64,000 nt of DNA from Apostichopus japonicus (GCF_037975245.1 NC_092568.1:40648631-40712630), one strand, 5' to 3'. Counted from the stretch's first letter, positions 34,830 through 47,484 are shown. Numbers and translations are program-made. The notes: generated by a model from the sequence alone, not told the origin.

Positions 34830-36200
34830 GTATCAGTACGTGTTTGCGAAATTAAAACTTCTACCTTTCCAGCTTACTGCACTAAAACCTCAGTGAAAAT
34901 GACACCGTTTTATGCAATTTCCATATCAAAATTCTTTGTTTTTATTGAGTTATCTATCGTTAAACATTGTCAGCTGAATAAAATACGCCAGATTTATTAA
35001 CGAGTCCGTATATTGTACAAACTTCAATCAAAATGTGCAGGCCCCGCCCAACATATCATGTACCAATCAAATCTCTCTGTTTTACGACCGTTAGGTCTAG
35101 GACTACTTTCACTTTCGTGGCTAGCCTGTGTTATGTCCCTTCTCTTGAATATTATCTTTTTTTTTCTGTCATACTGATTAAGCTTGCAAAATGGTGTCAT
35201 TTCTTTCCGTTGGACGATACGAGTATATATGCGTTACATTTGTGCAATGAACCTGCTGATATGGGCGGTCGCAGTGATTTCGGTTCGCAGGTAAATCGTT
35301 CGCGCCATAGGGGCAACATAAATTAAACTCCTCCCTTTCGATTGCGACAGCTTTTCTCCATTAAACCCACCTGGTCAGATTACATTTAATTAAGAAACAT
35401 TGAATCTGCTGCGGAAGTTTGTTTTCCGAAATTCATTAGCAAACACGCATTGAGACTTTAATCCGACGTACAAGTGGCCAAATTAATCAGGCTCGTACTT
35501 TGGGATAGGTTACAATTGTTTCTTATACTCTTTCTGACCTATGTTGTGAAAATTCATTAGGTACTAAACCGCATAGCAAATGAGTTTGAAACTTGTATGC
35601 AGTTATCTTGCGATTTTGATAATTGCAATATAAATCAGTCATATTAGCGACTTGAGCAGGCGTTAACTGTAATGTGTGATTTATTCTCGGCAATTTCGTA
35701 ATGACTTGCAGGTCCAAAATAAACACTGATACCAACTTTAAGTGTGCACTGTACTGAGAAATACCTTTACAAAATGTTGAAAATTGTGCCTAAAACAGAT
35801 TTGCTCGTTGTTACTTTGGTAAAACTTGTCAGTAAACATTGATGGTTGATGGTGCATTACAGGTGAAAATTCCATCAGGTACCATTTTCACATACGATAT
35901 AAAAATAAAATAAATATTAAAGGTAAAAGATATTAATCACTAACTCTGTAAAATAATGAGTAACCCTAACAATTCCATAAATGAATGTCGAAGGACAACA
36001 CAAAAGCAATGAATGCTTGTCATTTATTATGCAATGGTGACCTATAATAGGTTGTGGTTCACTTTCCTGTATTGTAGGAACCTCCATATTGTCATCGTCA
36101 ATCAGGAACTTAAGGAACAATCTGAATGGTGACCTATAGATATGGGTATGCTAGTCATCTTCCTGCCCATGAAATGCAGCATGCCTTTGTATATATTTAT
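34830..36200. other. No gene recognised; end of the array gap
   Basis: AT-rich sequence with unrelated short frames. Array similarity resumes near 36200 ('aacgtgagatttgtaaaatg' then 'ctagtataatgattg'). Confidence 0.4.
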
Positions 36201-36296
36201 ATAACATTCACCATTATTTTAACGTGAGATTTGTAAAATGTGTCCTCTAGTATAATGATTGTTTTTTCTTCTCTCTATCAATTAATTTCTTTGCAG

Positions 36297-36299
36297 GTG
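36297..36299 (+). other. Candidate 3-nt microexon 9 (GTG, Val)
   Basis: Acceptor 'aatttctttgcag', donor 'gtaagt'. First unit after the gap. Confidence 0.65.
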
Positions 36300-36706
36300 G
36301 TAAGTTTTTTTCATGATTAACGTTTGAAGATACGTATCAGTATCTGATCCCCGTTAAAAGCACTAGGGATATTAGTTTATGTAATTGTTTACTTTCATAT
36401 ACAATTTGAATGAAATGTTATAATTTTCACAACATTGGTAACGAACAATGTTAAATCAATTACATGTTTATCGATTATATGAATGGCAATGTCAATGAAG
36501 ATTATAACACTTGTTGTGAAATGAATTTGTTACTGTGACATTTAACCCTTAATAAAATGAGCTAGTGAGGTGATGAGCAAAAAGCCAAGAAAAACTAGTT
36601 GTTTCAGTGTTAATAATTTGCCATTTTAAAGTCACTGTGTTTGTCTTTATACAGATTATAATTAAGTATGTATTGTATTTTCTTCTTTGTATCTGCTTCT
36701 TTAAAG

Positions 36707-36709
36707 GTG
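36707..36709 (+). other. Candidate 3-nt microexon 10 (GTG, Val), weak acceptor
   Basis: Acceptor 'gcttctttaaag' has lost CAG but keeps AG; donor 'gtaagt'. Confidence 0.55.
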
Positions 36710-37137
36710 GTAAGTGTTGTTCATGATTAAAATTTGTACATATGTGTCCGTTTCTATTCCCCTTTCAAAGAAACCACCAGCTAAATCAATTCCTGTTAAA
36801 TCTTTATTTTCATACACAATTTGAATGAAATATTATAATTTGCACAACATAGGTAACGAACAACTGTATACAATTATATGTTTATTACATAAATGACAAT
36901 GTCAATGAAGATTGTTTGAAATGTTTTGACATGAATTTTTCACTTTAATATTTAACCATTAAAGATATGAGCTAGTGAGGTGATGAGCCAAAAACATGAA
37001 AGACATTCAGGAAAATTAGTTTTTTTTTTCAATTATAATAGCTAACGCTTTAAAGTTACTGTGTTGCAGTTTTTACTTTTTTTCCTGTATTATTTTGATT
37101 GATCTGTTCTCCTTTCTATCTATTTATATTGTTGCAG

Positions 37138-37140
37138 TTT
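37138..37140 (+). other. Candidate 3-nt microexon 11 (TTT, Phe)
   Basis: Acceptor 'tttatattgttgcag', donor 'gtaagt'. Confidence 0.65.
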
Positions 37141-37541
37141 GTAAGTCTTTTTCATGATTAATATTTGTACATGCGTTTCAGTTTCTATTCCCCCTTTCAT
37201 AAAAAAAAACACCATTCAAATAAATTCCTGTTAATCCTTTATTGTTGAATGAAATGTTAACAGTTCCACAACATTGATGACGAACAATTAAATATAAACA
37301 TTTGTTAATCGATTGCATGAATGGCAATGTCAATGAACATAGAACTTTTGCTTTGAAATAAATTTGTAATTTTAATATTTAATCATTGATGATATGAGCT
37401 GGTGATGAGATGAGATAAACACAGTGGAATAGCTAGGGAAATATAGTTGTTTCAATTATAATAGACCGACATTTTAAAGTCACCGTGTTTGTGATTTTAC
37501 TGAGTCTCTTTTCTTCTTTCCATCTTTTCTTTTATCTGAAG

Positions 37542-37544
37542 GTT
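37542..37544 (+). other. Candidate 3-nt microexon 12 (GTT, Val), weak acceptor
   Basis: Acceptor 'cttttatctgaag'; donor 'gtaagt'. Confidence 0.55.
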
Positions 37545-37976
37545 GTAAGTACTTATCATGAGTTACGTGTGCAGAAACGTGGCATGATCCCTATATTCTT
37601 CAAAGAAACCACCATGGCAAATCAACTCCTGTTAATCCTTTATTTCATACACGATTTGAATCAAGTATAAACATTTTCAAAGCATCGATAACCCACAATT
37701 GAATACAATATCAAGATTTTTTGATTATATGAATGTCATTATCATTGAAGATAGACCAATCGTTTTTAAATGAATTTTTAACCTAATAATTTAATATTTG
37801 ATGATTTGAGCTAGTGGAGTGATGAGCCAAACACAGGCAAAATATTAGGAAAAAAATAGTTTTTTTTTCAGTTATCGTACCCTTACATTCTAAAGTCAAT
37901 GTATTTGCGTGTTAAAATCTTCTTGACTATTATATGAATATTCTTTTCTTCTTTCTATCTATTCGTTTGAATCCAG

Positions 37977-37979
37977 GGA
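37977..37979 (+). other. Candidate 3-nt microexon 13 (GGA, Gly)
   Basis: Acceptor 'gtttgaatccag', donor 'gtgagt'. Next unit is shortened to 317 bp. Confidence 0.62.
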
Positions 37980-38293
37980 GTGAGTTTTTATCTTGATTAT
38001 CGTTTTAGATACATATTAGTATCGATCCCCTATTCATGGAAACCAATAAAAGTCATATTCAATGGAGATAGTACAATCGTTTTTAAATGAGTTGGTAACC
38101 TAATATTTTAACATTTGATGATATGAGCTAGTAAGGTGATGAGCCAAACACAGGCAAAATATTAGAAAAAACTAGTTGTTTCAGTTATCGTACCCTTACA
38201 TTCTAAAGTCAATGTATTTGCGTGTTAAAATCTTCTTGACTATTATATGATGACTTATTATTTTCTTCTTTCTATCTATTCGTTTAATTCCAG

Positions 38294-38296
38294 GGA
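38294..38296 (+). other. Candidate 3-nt microexon 14 (GGA, Gly)
   Basis: Acceptor 'gtttaattccag', donor 'gtgagt'; close copy of unit 13. A 485-bp interval follows, with local AT insertion. Confidence 0.62.
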
Positions 38297-38778
38297 GTGA
38301 GTTTTTATCATGATTACCGTTTTGATACATATTAGTATCGATTCCGTGTTCAAGGAAACCAATGGATGTCAATGTCAATGAAGATAGAACGTTTGCTTTG
38401 AAATATATTTGTAACTATAACATTTAACCATTGATGAGATAATATTTGAAGTATATATGTATGATGTCATAAGATATGTACATATATATATGTCGATGAA
38501 GATAGAACGCACATTTTAATACAAAAACATGTTATCGGTTACATGAAAGGCAATATTTCTATTGAATAATTGTTTGAAGTGAATTTGTAACTATTACTTT
38601 GAACCATTTATGATATGATTTTATGAGGTGATGAGACGGAAGCAGGAGTGAAGGTCATAAAAAAAAGTTGTTTCAGTAACAATAAACATGAATTTTAAAT
38701 TCCCTCTATCTGCATTTTTACTATATTTCCTTCATTGTATAATGTATTATTTTTTCTTATATTTTTGTTTCTCTACAG

Positions 38779-38781
38779 TCG
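38779..38781 (+). other. Candidate 3-nt microexon 15 (TCG, Ser)
   Basis: Acceptor 'tgtttctctacag', donor 'gtaagt'. The only Ser triplet. Confidence 0.65.
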
Positions 38782-39118
38782 GTAAGTCATTTTCATGGTT
38801 CTCTTTTGTAAATACGTATCATTATCTATTCCTCTTTTAAAGAAACCATCTGGGAAATCAACTTCTGATAATTCCAGGACAAAACATTTTTATCAATTAT
38901 ATGAATGGCAATGTCAATGAAAATAGTACGATTTTGTAAAATAAATTTGTAACTTAAACATTTAAATATGATGAAATGTGCCAGCGAGATGATCAGTCGA
39001 AAATAGGGAAACGGTTATGGAAACTAGTTGTGTCACTATATTTGGGTTCTACCTTTTTTCTTCTTTATGATATGATGAATTGTTTTTCTTCTTTTTATCT
39101 ATTTTTTTTTCTTTGCAG

Positions 39119-39121
39119 GCG
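39119..39121 (+). other. Candidate 3-nt microexon 16 (GCG, Ala), weaker donor
   Basis: Acceptor 'ttttttctttgcag', donor 'gtaatt'. Confidence 0.58.
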
Positions 39122-39557
39122 GTAATTTTTGTTTCATGATTAACTTTTGTAGATAGGTTTCATTATCCATTCAGCTTTTAAAGAATCCACCAGAGAAAGC
39201 AATTCATATTATTCCATGTCATGTTAATTCATGATTTATGTTCATAAAAAGTCTGAATGAAATATTTTTTTTTTTGTAACCATGATAACTCAAGTGTATT
39301 ATAATAATAAGTTTTTCGATTATATGAATGGCAATGTCAACGAAGATAGAACATTTGAATGTGTTAATTTAAAATTTAACAATTGATAAGAAGTTCTAGT
39401 GAGGTGATGAGCCAAAAATATGGAAAATGGATATCACAATTAGTTATTCAGTTAAAATAAACGTAACAATTAAAGTCGCTGCGTTTGCGTTTACTGTCTC
39501 TTCTGTATGATATGACGATTTGTTCTTTTCTCTTTCCTATCTAATAATTGTTAGCAG

Positions 39558-39560
39558 CTG
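39558..39560 (+). other. Candidate 3-nt microexon 17 (CTG, Leu)
   Basis: Acceptor 'aattgttagcag' has a second AG three bases upstream of the used one; donor 'gtaagt'. Confidence 0.6.
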
Positions 39561-39963
39561 GTAAGTCATTTAAATAATTAACGTTTGTAGATACAAGTTA
39601 TTTTATATTCCTTGTTCAAAGAAAGCACTAGGGAAATCAATAATTGTTAATGTATTACTTTTCATAAATAAATTGAATGAAATATAATAATTTGCACAAC
39701 ATGTGTAACGAACAATTCAATACAATAGCAATGTTATCGATCATTCGAATAAAAACGTCAATGCCGATATAATGGTAATCTAAATGAATTTGTTACTCTA
39801 AAATTTATCTACTGAGCCAAAACAGGGAAAACGTTAAGGATAGCTGGTTGCTGCAATTATAATAAACTAACATTTTTACGTTACTTGGATTCCGTGTTTA
39901 CTTTTGTTTCTCTATTATATGATGATCATTTTTCTATTTTCTCTTTATCCATTCATTTTTCAG

Positions 39964-39966
39964 GCA
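39964..39966 (+). other. Candidate 3-nt microexon 18 (GCA, Ala)
   Basis: Acceptor 'ccattcatttttcag', donor 'gtaagt'. Confidence 0.65.
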
Positions 39967-40370
39967 GTAAGTTTTTATCATTATTAAAATGATGCCATTA
40001 TGTCATTATCTATTCCTAGTTCAATGAACGTACCGGGGCAATCAATTGTGAATGAAATATAATGATTTCCACAACTTTAACAACGCATCACATACATGTT
40101 TATGAATAAAATGAATAAAAAAGTAAACGACGATGGAAAGAATGTCTTGAAATGATTCTGTTTTAATTTTGTTTTTGTGTACATTGGACCATTGATGAGA
40201 TGAGCTAGTAAGGTGATGATCCTAAACAGGGACAATTTTAAGGACAACTAGTTGTTTCGTTATAATAAACTAACATTTTCAATTCACTTGGATTCCGTTT
40301 AAAATGTTGTTTGTATATTAGATGATGATCATTTGTTCTTTTTTCTCTGTATCTATTTATTTCTTTGCAG

Positions 40371-40373
40371 GCA
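40371..40373 (+). other. Candidate 3-nt microexon 19 (GCA, Ala)
   Basis: Acceptor 'atttctttgcag', donor 'gtaagt'. Confidence 0.65.
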
Positions 40374-40780
40374 GTAAGTCTTTATCATTTTTAACGTTTG
40401 TAGATACTTGTCATTCTCTATTTCTTGTTCAAAGAAACCACAGGGTAAATCATTTCTTGGGAAATTCTTATTTTCATACATAATTTGAATTAAATATAAA
40501 AATTTCAAGACTTTAACAACTCATAGTATATACATGTTTACGGATGGTATGAATAGCTATGTCAATGAAGATAGAACAGTTCATTTTAACTTTAACATTT
40601 AACCATTGATGACAAAAGCAAGTGCGATGATGAGTCACAAACACCAAAAACGTAGGGGAAATCCACTTCCTTCATTTGTAATAAATTACTATTAGAAAGG
40701 CATTGTGTTGTGTTTATTTTCGCATCAATTTTGTCGTGAATTCTTCTTTTCTTATTCTTTCGGTTTATTTTTTTTTTCAG

Positions 40781-40783
40781 ATT
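40781..40783 (+). other. Candidate 3-nt microexon 20 (ATT, Ile)
   Basis: Acceptor 'atttttttttttcag', donor 'gtaagt'. Confidence 0.65.
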
Positions 40784-41205
40784 GTAAGTATTTCTCATGA
40801 TCACATTTGTAGATACGTATCAGTATGTATTCACTCTTTAAAGAAAGCACAAGGAAAATCAATTCACGATAAGCCTTCATTTTCATACACAATTTAAATG
40901 AAATATTACATTTTTCACAAATTTGGCAAGGCACCATTTAACCGAATAACTTGTTTATCTATTATATATGTGACAATGTAAATGAAAATGGAATTATTAC
41001 CTTGATTGTTTCTTCTCTTTTTGTACATTTAACCAATGATGACATGAGCTAGAGAGGTGATCAGCCAAACAGGGAAAACGTTAAGGACAATAATTGTTTC
41101 AGTTGTAATAAACATTTTAAATCCACTTGGATTCCGTTTTTACTGTTGTTTCTCTATTATATGATGACCATTTGATCTTTTCTTTTATCTATTCTTGTTT
41201 TGCAG

Positions 41206-41208
41206 GGA
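41206..41208 (+). other. Candidate 3-nt microexon 21 (GGA, Gly)
   Basis: Acceptor 'attcttgttttgcag', donor 'gtaagt'. Confidence 0.65.
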
Positions 41209-41619
41209 GTAAGTCTTTATTATGATGAACGTTTGTAGCCTAGATACATGTCACTTTCTGTTCTTTGTAAGAAAAAAGTACCATTGGAAATAAATTCTTG
41301 TGAAATCTTTATTTCCATACATTATTGATTAAAATATTACATTTCCACAACTTTAACGACGCCTAATATAGTTTTTTTTATGGATTATATGAATGGTGAT
41401 GTAAATAACGATAGAACGATTGATTTGTAACTTTAATATTTAACCATTGATGATATAAGCTAGTGAAGTGATGAGTCACAAACAGGGAAAACGTTTAGGA
41501 AATCTATTTCTTTCAGTTGTAATAAATTGCCTTTAGAAAGTCACCGTGTTAGTGTTTTTTTCTTCTCAATAATATAATGATTTGTTTATTTCTATTTGTT
41601 TCTGTTTTTTTCTTCACAG

Positions 41620-41622
41620 GTT
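41620..41622 (+). other. Candidate 3-nt microexon 22 (GTT, Val)
   Basis: Acceptor 'tttttcttcacag', donor 'gtaagt'. Confidence 0.65.
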
Positions 41623-42044
41623 GTAAGTAAATTTCATGATTAACACTTGTAGATACGTATCAGACTGTAATCGTTCTTTAAAGAAACCAAGTGAGAAATC
41701 AATTCCCGATAAGCTATTTTTTTCATTCACATTTTGAATGAAAATGTAATATTTTCACAAATTTGGCAACGCAATATTTAATAGAATATAATGGCTATCT
41801 ATTATATGTATGACAATGTAAATAACGAAGTAATGATTGATTGGAAATGATCTGTTTTATGTACATTTAACTATTGATGATATAAGCTACTCGGGTGATG
41901 AGTCAAAAAAAGGGAAAACGTGAAGGAAATCTAGTTCTTTCAAGTGTAATAAAATTCTATTAGAAAGTCGCTGTGTTGTAATTTTCTCCTCAATTATATG
42001 ATGATTTCTTCTTTTCTTATTTCTTTCTGTTTGTTTCTTTGCAG

Positions 42045-42047
42045 ACA
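42045..42047 (+). other. Candidate 3-nt microexon 23 (ACA, Thr)
   Basis: Acceptor 'tgtttctttgcag', donor 'gtaagt'. The 1267-bp duplication starts just downstream. Confidence 0.65.
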
Positions 42048-42475
42048 GTAAGTCTTTTTCATGAATTACACATGTAGATACGTGTCAGTATGTAATCTCT
42101 CTTCAAAGAAACCACAAGGAAAATCAATATCCGATACGCCTGTATTTTCATACACAATTTGAATAAAATATAATAGCTTTACATACAAAACTTTGGTAAC
42201 GCACCATTTAATAGAATAGCATGTTTATCTATGATATGTGTAGCAATGTAAATGAAGATGGAATGATTGTATTGAAATTATTGTTTTAGTTTTTGTACAT
42301 TCAACTATTTGGTGATATGAGCAAGAGATGTGATGAACCAAAACAGGGAAAACCTTAGGGACATCTAGTTTGTTTCAGTTTTAATAAACTAACATTTTAA
42401 ATTCACTATACTGTTCTTTCTGTATTATAGGATGATTATTGGTTCTTTTATTTTGATCTATTTATTTCTTTGCAG

Positions 42476-42478
42476 GGG
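42476..42478 (+). other. Candidate 3-nt microexon 24 (GGG, Gly)
   Basis: Acceptor 'tatttctttgcag', donor 'gtaagt'. Recent duplicate partner of unit 27. Confidence 0.65.
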
Positions 42479-42891
42479 GTAAGTAATTATCATTATTAAC
42501 ATTTATAGACTAGATATATGTCATTTTCCGTTCCTTGTTCAAAGAAACCACAATGGGAATTCAATTCTTGTGAAATTCTTTATTTTCATACATAATTTGA
42601 ATGAAATATTGAATTTTCACAACTTTTGTAACGCATAATAAACGTGTTTATGGATTATATGAAAGGTTATTTCAATGACGATACAACGATTTATGTGTAA
42701 ATTTAAAATTAAATCACTGAAGACAAAAGAAAGTGAGATGATGAGCCACAAACGGGGAAAACGTTAAGGAAATAAAGTTCTTTCAGTTGTAATAAGTTGC
42801 CATTAGAAAGTCATTTTGTTTGTGTTTTTTTCTCCACAATGATATAATGATTTGTTCATTTTCTATTTGTTTTTTGTTTGTTTCTTTGCAG

Positions 42892-42894
42892 GTT
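42892..42894 (+). other. Candidate 3-nt microexon 25 (GTT, Val)
   Basis: Acceptor 'tgtttctttgcag', donor 'gtaagt'. Partner of unit 28. Confidence 0.65.
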
Positions 42895-43310
42895 GTAAGT
42901 CTTGCTCATGAATAACACTTGTAGATACGTATCAGTATGTAGTCGCACTTCAAAGAAACCACAGGGGAAATCAATTCCGGATGAGCCTTTATTTTCATAC
43001 ACAATTTGAATGAAATATTATAATTTTTACAAATTTGGCAACGCAATATTTAATAGAATAAAGTGTTATCTATTATATATATGGCAATGTAAATGACGAT
43101 TTAATGATTGCTTTGAGAATGAATTTATTTTTTTGTACATTTAACCATTGATGATATACGATAGTGAGGTGATGAGCCAAAAACAGGGAAAACCTTAGGA
43201 AATGTAGTTCTTTCAGTTGTAATATAATACCATTAGAAAGTTTTTGTGTCTTCTCTCTTCAATAATATGATTTGTTCTTTTCTTATTTCTTTCTGTTTGT
43301 TTCTTTGCAG

Positions 43311-43313
43311 GTT
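43311..43313 (+). other. Candidate 3-nt microexon 26 (GTT, Val)
   Basis: Acceptor 'tgtttctttgcag', donor 'gtgagt'. Partner of unit 29. Confidence 0.63.
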
Positions 43314-43742
43314 GTGAGTCTTTTTCATGAATTACACATGTAGATACGTGTCAGTATGTAATCTCTCTTCAAAGAATCCACAAGGAAAATCAATACCCGA
43401 TAAGCCTGTATTTTCATACACAATTTGAATGAAATATAATAGCTTTACATACAAAACTTTGGTAACGCACCATTTAATAGAATAGCATGTTTATCTATGA
43501 TATGTGTAGCAATGTAAAATGAAGATGGAATGATTGTATTGAAATTATTGTTTTAGTTTTTGTACATTCAACTATTTGGTGATATGAGCAAGAGATGTGA
43601 TGAACCAAAACAGGGAAAACCTTAGGGACATCTAGTTTGTTTCAGTATTAATAAACTAACATTTTAAATTCACTATACTGTTGTTTCTGTATTATAGGAT
43701 GATTATTGGTTCTTTTATTTTGATCTATTTATTTCTTTGCAG

Positions 43743-43745
43743 GGG
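43743..43745 (+). other. Candidate 3-nt microexon 27 (GGG, Gly)
   Basis: Acceptor 'tatttctttgcag', donor 'gtaagt'; exactly 1267 bp after unit 24. Confidence 0.65.
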
Positions 43746-44158
43746 GTAAGTAATTATTATTATTAACATTTGTAGACTAGATATATGTCATTTTCTGTTC
43801 CTTGTTCAAAGAAACCACAATGGGAATTCAATTCTTGTGAAATTCTTTATTTTCATACATAATTTGAATGAAATATTGAATTTTCACAACTTTTGTAACG
43901 CATAATAAACGTGTTTATGGATTATATGAAAGGTTATTTCAATGACGATACAACGATTTATGTGTAAATTTAAAATTAAATCACTGAAGACAAAAGAAAG
44001 TGAGATGATGAGCCACAAACGGGGAAAACGTTAAGGAAATAAAGTTCTTTCAGTTGTAATAAGTTGCCATTAGAAAGTCATTTTGTTTGTGTTTTTTTCT
44101 CCACAATGATATAATGATTTGTTCATTTTCTATTTGTTTTCTGTTTGTTTCTTTGCAG

Positions 44159-44161
44159 GTT
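44159..44161 (+). other. Candidate 3-nt microexon 28 (GTT, Val)
   Basis: Acceptor 'tgtttctttgcag', donor 'gtaagt'; exactly 1267 bp after unit 25. Confidence 0.65.
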
Positions 44162-44577
44162 GTAAGTCTTGCTCATGAATAACACTTGTAGATACGTATC
44201 AGTATGTAGTCGCACTTCAAAGAAACCACAGGGGAAATCAATTCCGGATGAGCCTTTATTTTCATACACAATTTGAATGAAATATTATAATTTTTACAAA
44301 TTTGGCAACGCAATATTTAATAGAATAAAGTGTTATCTATTATATATATGGCAATGTAAATGACGATTTAATGATTGCTTTGAGAATGAATTTATTTTTT
44401 TGTACATTTAACCATTGATGATATATGATAGTGAGGTGATGAGCCAAAAACAGGGAAAACCTTAGGAAATGTAGTTCTTTCAGTTGTAATAAAATACCAT
44501 TAGAAAGTTTTTGTGTCTTCTCTCTTCAATAATATGATTTGTTCTTTTCTTATTTCTTTCTGTTTGTTTCTTTGCAG

Positions 44578-44580
44578 GTT
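44578..44580 (+). other. Candidate 3-nt microexon 29 (GTT, Val)
   Basis: Acceptor 'tgtttctttgcag', donor 'gtgagt'; exactly 1267 bp after unit 26. Confidence 0.63.
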
Positions 44581-45003
44581 GTGAGTCTTTTTCATGAATT
44601 ACACATGTAGTTACGTGTCAGTATGTAGTCGCACTTCAAAGAATCCACAAGGAAAACCAATACCCGATAAGCCTGTATTTTCATACAAATCTTGAATTAA
44701 ATAAAATAACTCACACAAATTTGGTAACGCGGCATTTAATACAAAATGGCATGTTTATCCATTCTATATATGGCAATGTAAAATGAAGATGGAATGTTTG
44801 CTTTTGAAGTATTATTATATGTTTGTACATCCAACTATTTGAGGATATGAGCAGAGAGGTGATCATCCAAACAGGGAAAACGCTAACGAGAACTAGTTTG
44901 TTTCAATTGTATTAAACTAACATTATAATATCACTATTCTGCTTTTTCTGTTTTATATGATGATAATTTATTCTTTTTTCTGTATCTATTTATTTCTTTG
45001 CAG

Positions 45004-45006
45004 GCG
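45004..45006 (+). other. Candidate 3-nt microexon 30 (GCG, Ala), weaker donor
   Basis: Acceptor 'tatttctttgcag', donor 'gtaaat'. Confidence 0.58.
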
Positions 45007-45432
45007 GTAAATCATTATCATTTTTAACATTTTGAGCTAAGATAAATGTCATTCTTTGTTCCTTGTTCAAAGAAACCACAATGGGAATTCAATTTTGTGA
45101 AATTCTTTATTTTCATACATAATTTGAATGAAATATTAAATTTTCACAACTTTTGCAACGCATAATAAATGTGTTTTATGGATAATATGAAAGGTTATAT
45201 CAATGACGATAGAACGATTTATGTGTAACTTAAACATTAAATCACTGATGACAAAAGCAAGTGAGATGATGAGCCACAACCTGGGAAATCGTTAAAAACG
45301 TTAAGGAAATAAAGTTCTTTCAGTTGTAATAAGTTGCCATTAGAAAGTCATTTTGTTTGTGTTTTTTTTCTCCACAATAATGTAATGATTTGTTCATTTC
45401 CTATTTATTTATTTCTGTTTTCTTCTTTGCAG

Positions 45433-45435
45433 ATG
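45433..45435 (+). other. Candidate 3-nt microexon 31 (ATG, Met)
   Basis: Acceptor 'ttttcttctttgcag', donor 'gtaagt'. The only ATG; the interval to the next is shortened (362 bp). Confidence 0.65.
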
Positions 45436-45794
45436 GTAAGTCTTGTTCATGGATTACACTTGCAGATACGTATCCTCCATTTTCATACACAATTTGAATG
45501 AAATATAATATTTTCACAAATTTGGCAACGCAATATTAAATATAATAAATTTTATCTATGATATGTATGGCAATATAAATGACGGTGTAATGATTGCTTT
45601 GAAAATTAATTTATCTTTTGTACATTTAACCATTGATGATATGAGATAGTGAGGTGTTGAGCCAAAAACAAGGGAAAACATTAAGGAAATCTAGTTCTCT
45701 CATTTGTAATAAATTACCATTTAGAATGTTATGTCCTCTCTCCTCAATAATATGATTTGTTCTTTTCTTATTTCGTCTGTTTGTGTCTTTGCAG

Positions 45795-45797
45795 TTT
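45795..45797 (+). other. Candidate 3-nt microexon 32 (TTT, Phe)
   Basis: Acceptor 'tgtgtctttgcag', donor 'gtaagt'. Confidence 0.65.
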
Positions 45798-46215
45798 GTA
45801 AGTATTTTTCATGATTAATACTTATAGATACGTATCAGAATGTAATCGTTCTTCAAAGAAACTACAAGGAAAATCAATACCGTATAAGCCTTTATTATCA
45901 TAAACAATTTGAATGAAATATAATAGCTTACACAAATTTGAATAACGCACCATTTAATAGAATAGCATGTTTACCTATTTTATGTGTGGCAATGTGAAAT
46001 GAAGATGGAATGATTGCTTTGAAATTATGATTCTGTTTTTGTACATTCAACTATTTGATGACATGAGCTAGAGAGGTGATCAGCCAAAGCAGGGAAAACT
46101 GTTAGGACAACTGGTTTGTTTCAGTTTTATGAAGCTAACATTTTAAATTCACTGTACTGTTGTTTCTGTATCATATGAAGAAATTTTTTTGACCTATCTA
46201 TTTATTTCTTTGTAG

Positions 46216-46218
46216 GGG
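46216..46218 (+). other. Candidate 3-nt microexon 33 (GGG, Gly)
   Basis: Acceptor 'tatttctttgtag' (TAG rather than CAG), donor 'gtaagt'. Confidence 0.62.
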
Positions 46219-46633
46219 GTAAGTAATTATCAATATTTACATTTGTAGCCTACATAGATGTTGTCATTTTCTGTTCCTTTTTCAAAGAAACCACAATGAG
46301 ATTTCAATTCTTGTGAAATTCTTTATTTTCTTACATAATTTGAATTTATTATACATTTCAAAACTTAAAAACTCATAAAATATACGTGTTTACGAATGGT
46401 ATGAATATTTATGTCAATGACGATAGAACGGTTGATTTTTAACTTTAAAATTTAACCATTGATGACAAAAGCAAGTGAGATGATGTGTCACAAACACGAA
46501 AAACGTAGGGGATATCCACTTCCTTTAGTTATAATAAATTACGATTAGAAAGTCTTTGTGTTGTGTATACTTTTCGCCTCAATTATATGATGAATTCTTC
46601 TTTTCATATTTCTTTCTGTTTATTTCTTTGCAG

Positions 46634-46636
46634 TTT
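46634..46636 (+). other. Candidate 3-nt microexon 34 (TTT, Phe)
   Basis: Acceptor 'tatttctttgcag', donor 'gtaagt'. Confidence 0.65.
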
Positions 46637-47062
46637 GTAAGTACTTTTCATGAAGAACACTTGTATATACGTATCAGATTGTAATTGCTTTATAAAGAAA
46701 CCACAAGGGAATTTAATTCCTGATAAGCCTTCATTTTCAGACAAAATTTGAATGAAATATTAGAACTTTCACACATTTGACAACGCAACATTTAATAGAA
46801 TAATATGTTTAACTGTGTTATGTATGGCAATGTAAATGACGATGAAATTAGTTTTTGAAATGAAGTTGTATTTTTTTGGAATTTTAACCATTCATGAAAT
46901 AGGCTAGTCGGGTGATGAGCCACAAACAGGAAAATCGTTAAAGAAATCTAGTTATTTCTCTTTTTATAAATTTCTATCAGAAAGTCACTGCGTGAATGTC
47001 AGTATCTCCTCAATAATATGATGATTTGTGCTTTTCATTTCTTTCTGTTCGTTTCTTTGCAG

Positions 47063-47065
47063 GCT
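47063..47065 (+). other. Candidate 3-nt microexon 35 (GCT, Ala)
   Basis: Acceptor 'cgtttctttgcag', donor 'gtaagt'. Confidence 0.65.
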
Positions 47066-47481
47066 GTAAGTCTGTTCACGATTTACACTTGAAGATACGT
47101 ATCAGATTGTAATAGCTCTTCAAAAGAAACCATAAGGACAATCAAATACCGATAAGCCTTTATTTTCATACACAATTTGAATGAAATATTATTATTTTCA
47201 CAAATGTGGCAACGCAACATTTAATAGAATAATATTTTATCAATTATATGTATAGCAATGTCAATGACGATGGAATGAATTCTTTAAGTTTAATTTGTAT
47301 TTTGTACATTTAGCTATTGACGATTTAAGCTAGTCGGGTGATGAGTCAACACAGGGATAACTTTAAGCAAAACTACTTCCTTCAGTTGTTATAATTTTCA
47401 TTAGAAAGTCACTGTATTGTGTTTGTCACCTCAAATACATGATGATTTCTTCTTCTTTTTTCTCTCTTTTGTTTTTGGCAG

Positions 47482-47484
47482 CTT
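47482..47484 (+). other. Candidate 3-nt microexon 36 (CTT, Leu)
   Basis: Acceptor 'tttgtttttggcag', donor 'gtaagt'. Confidence 0.65.
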
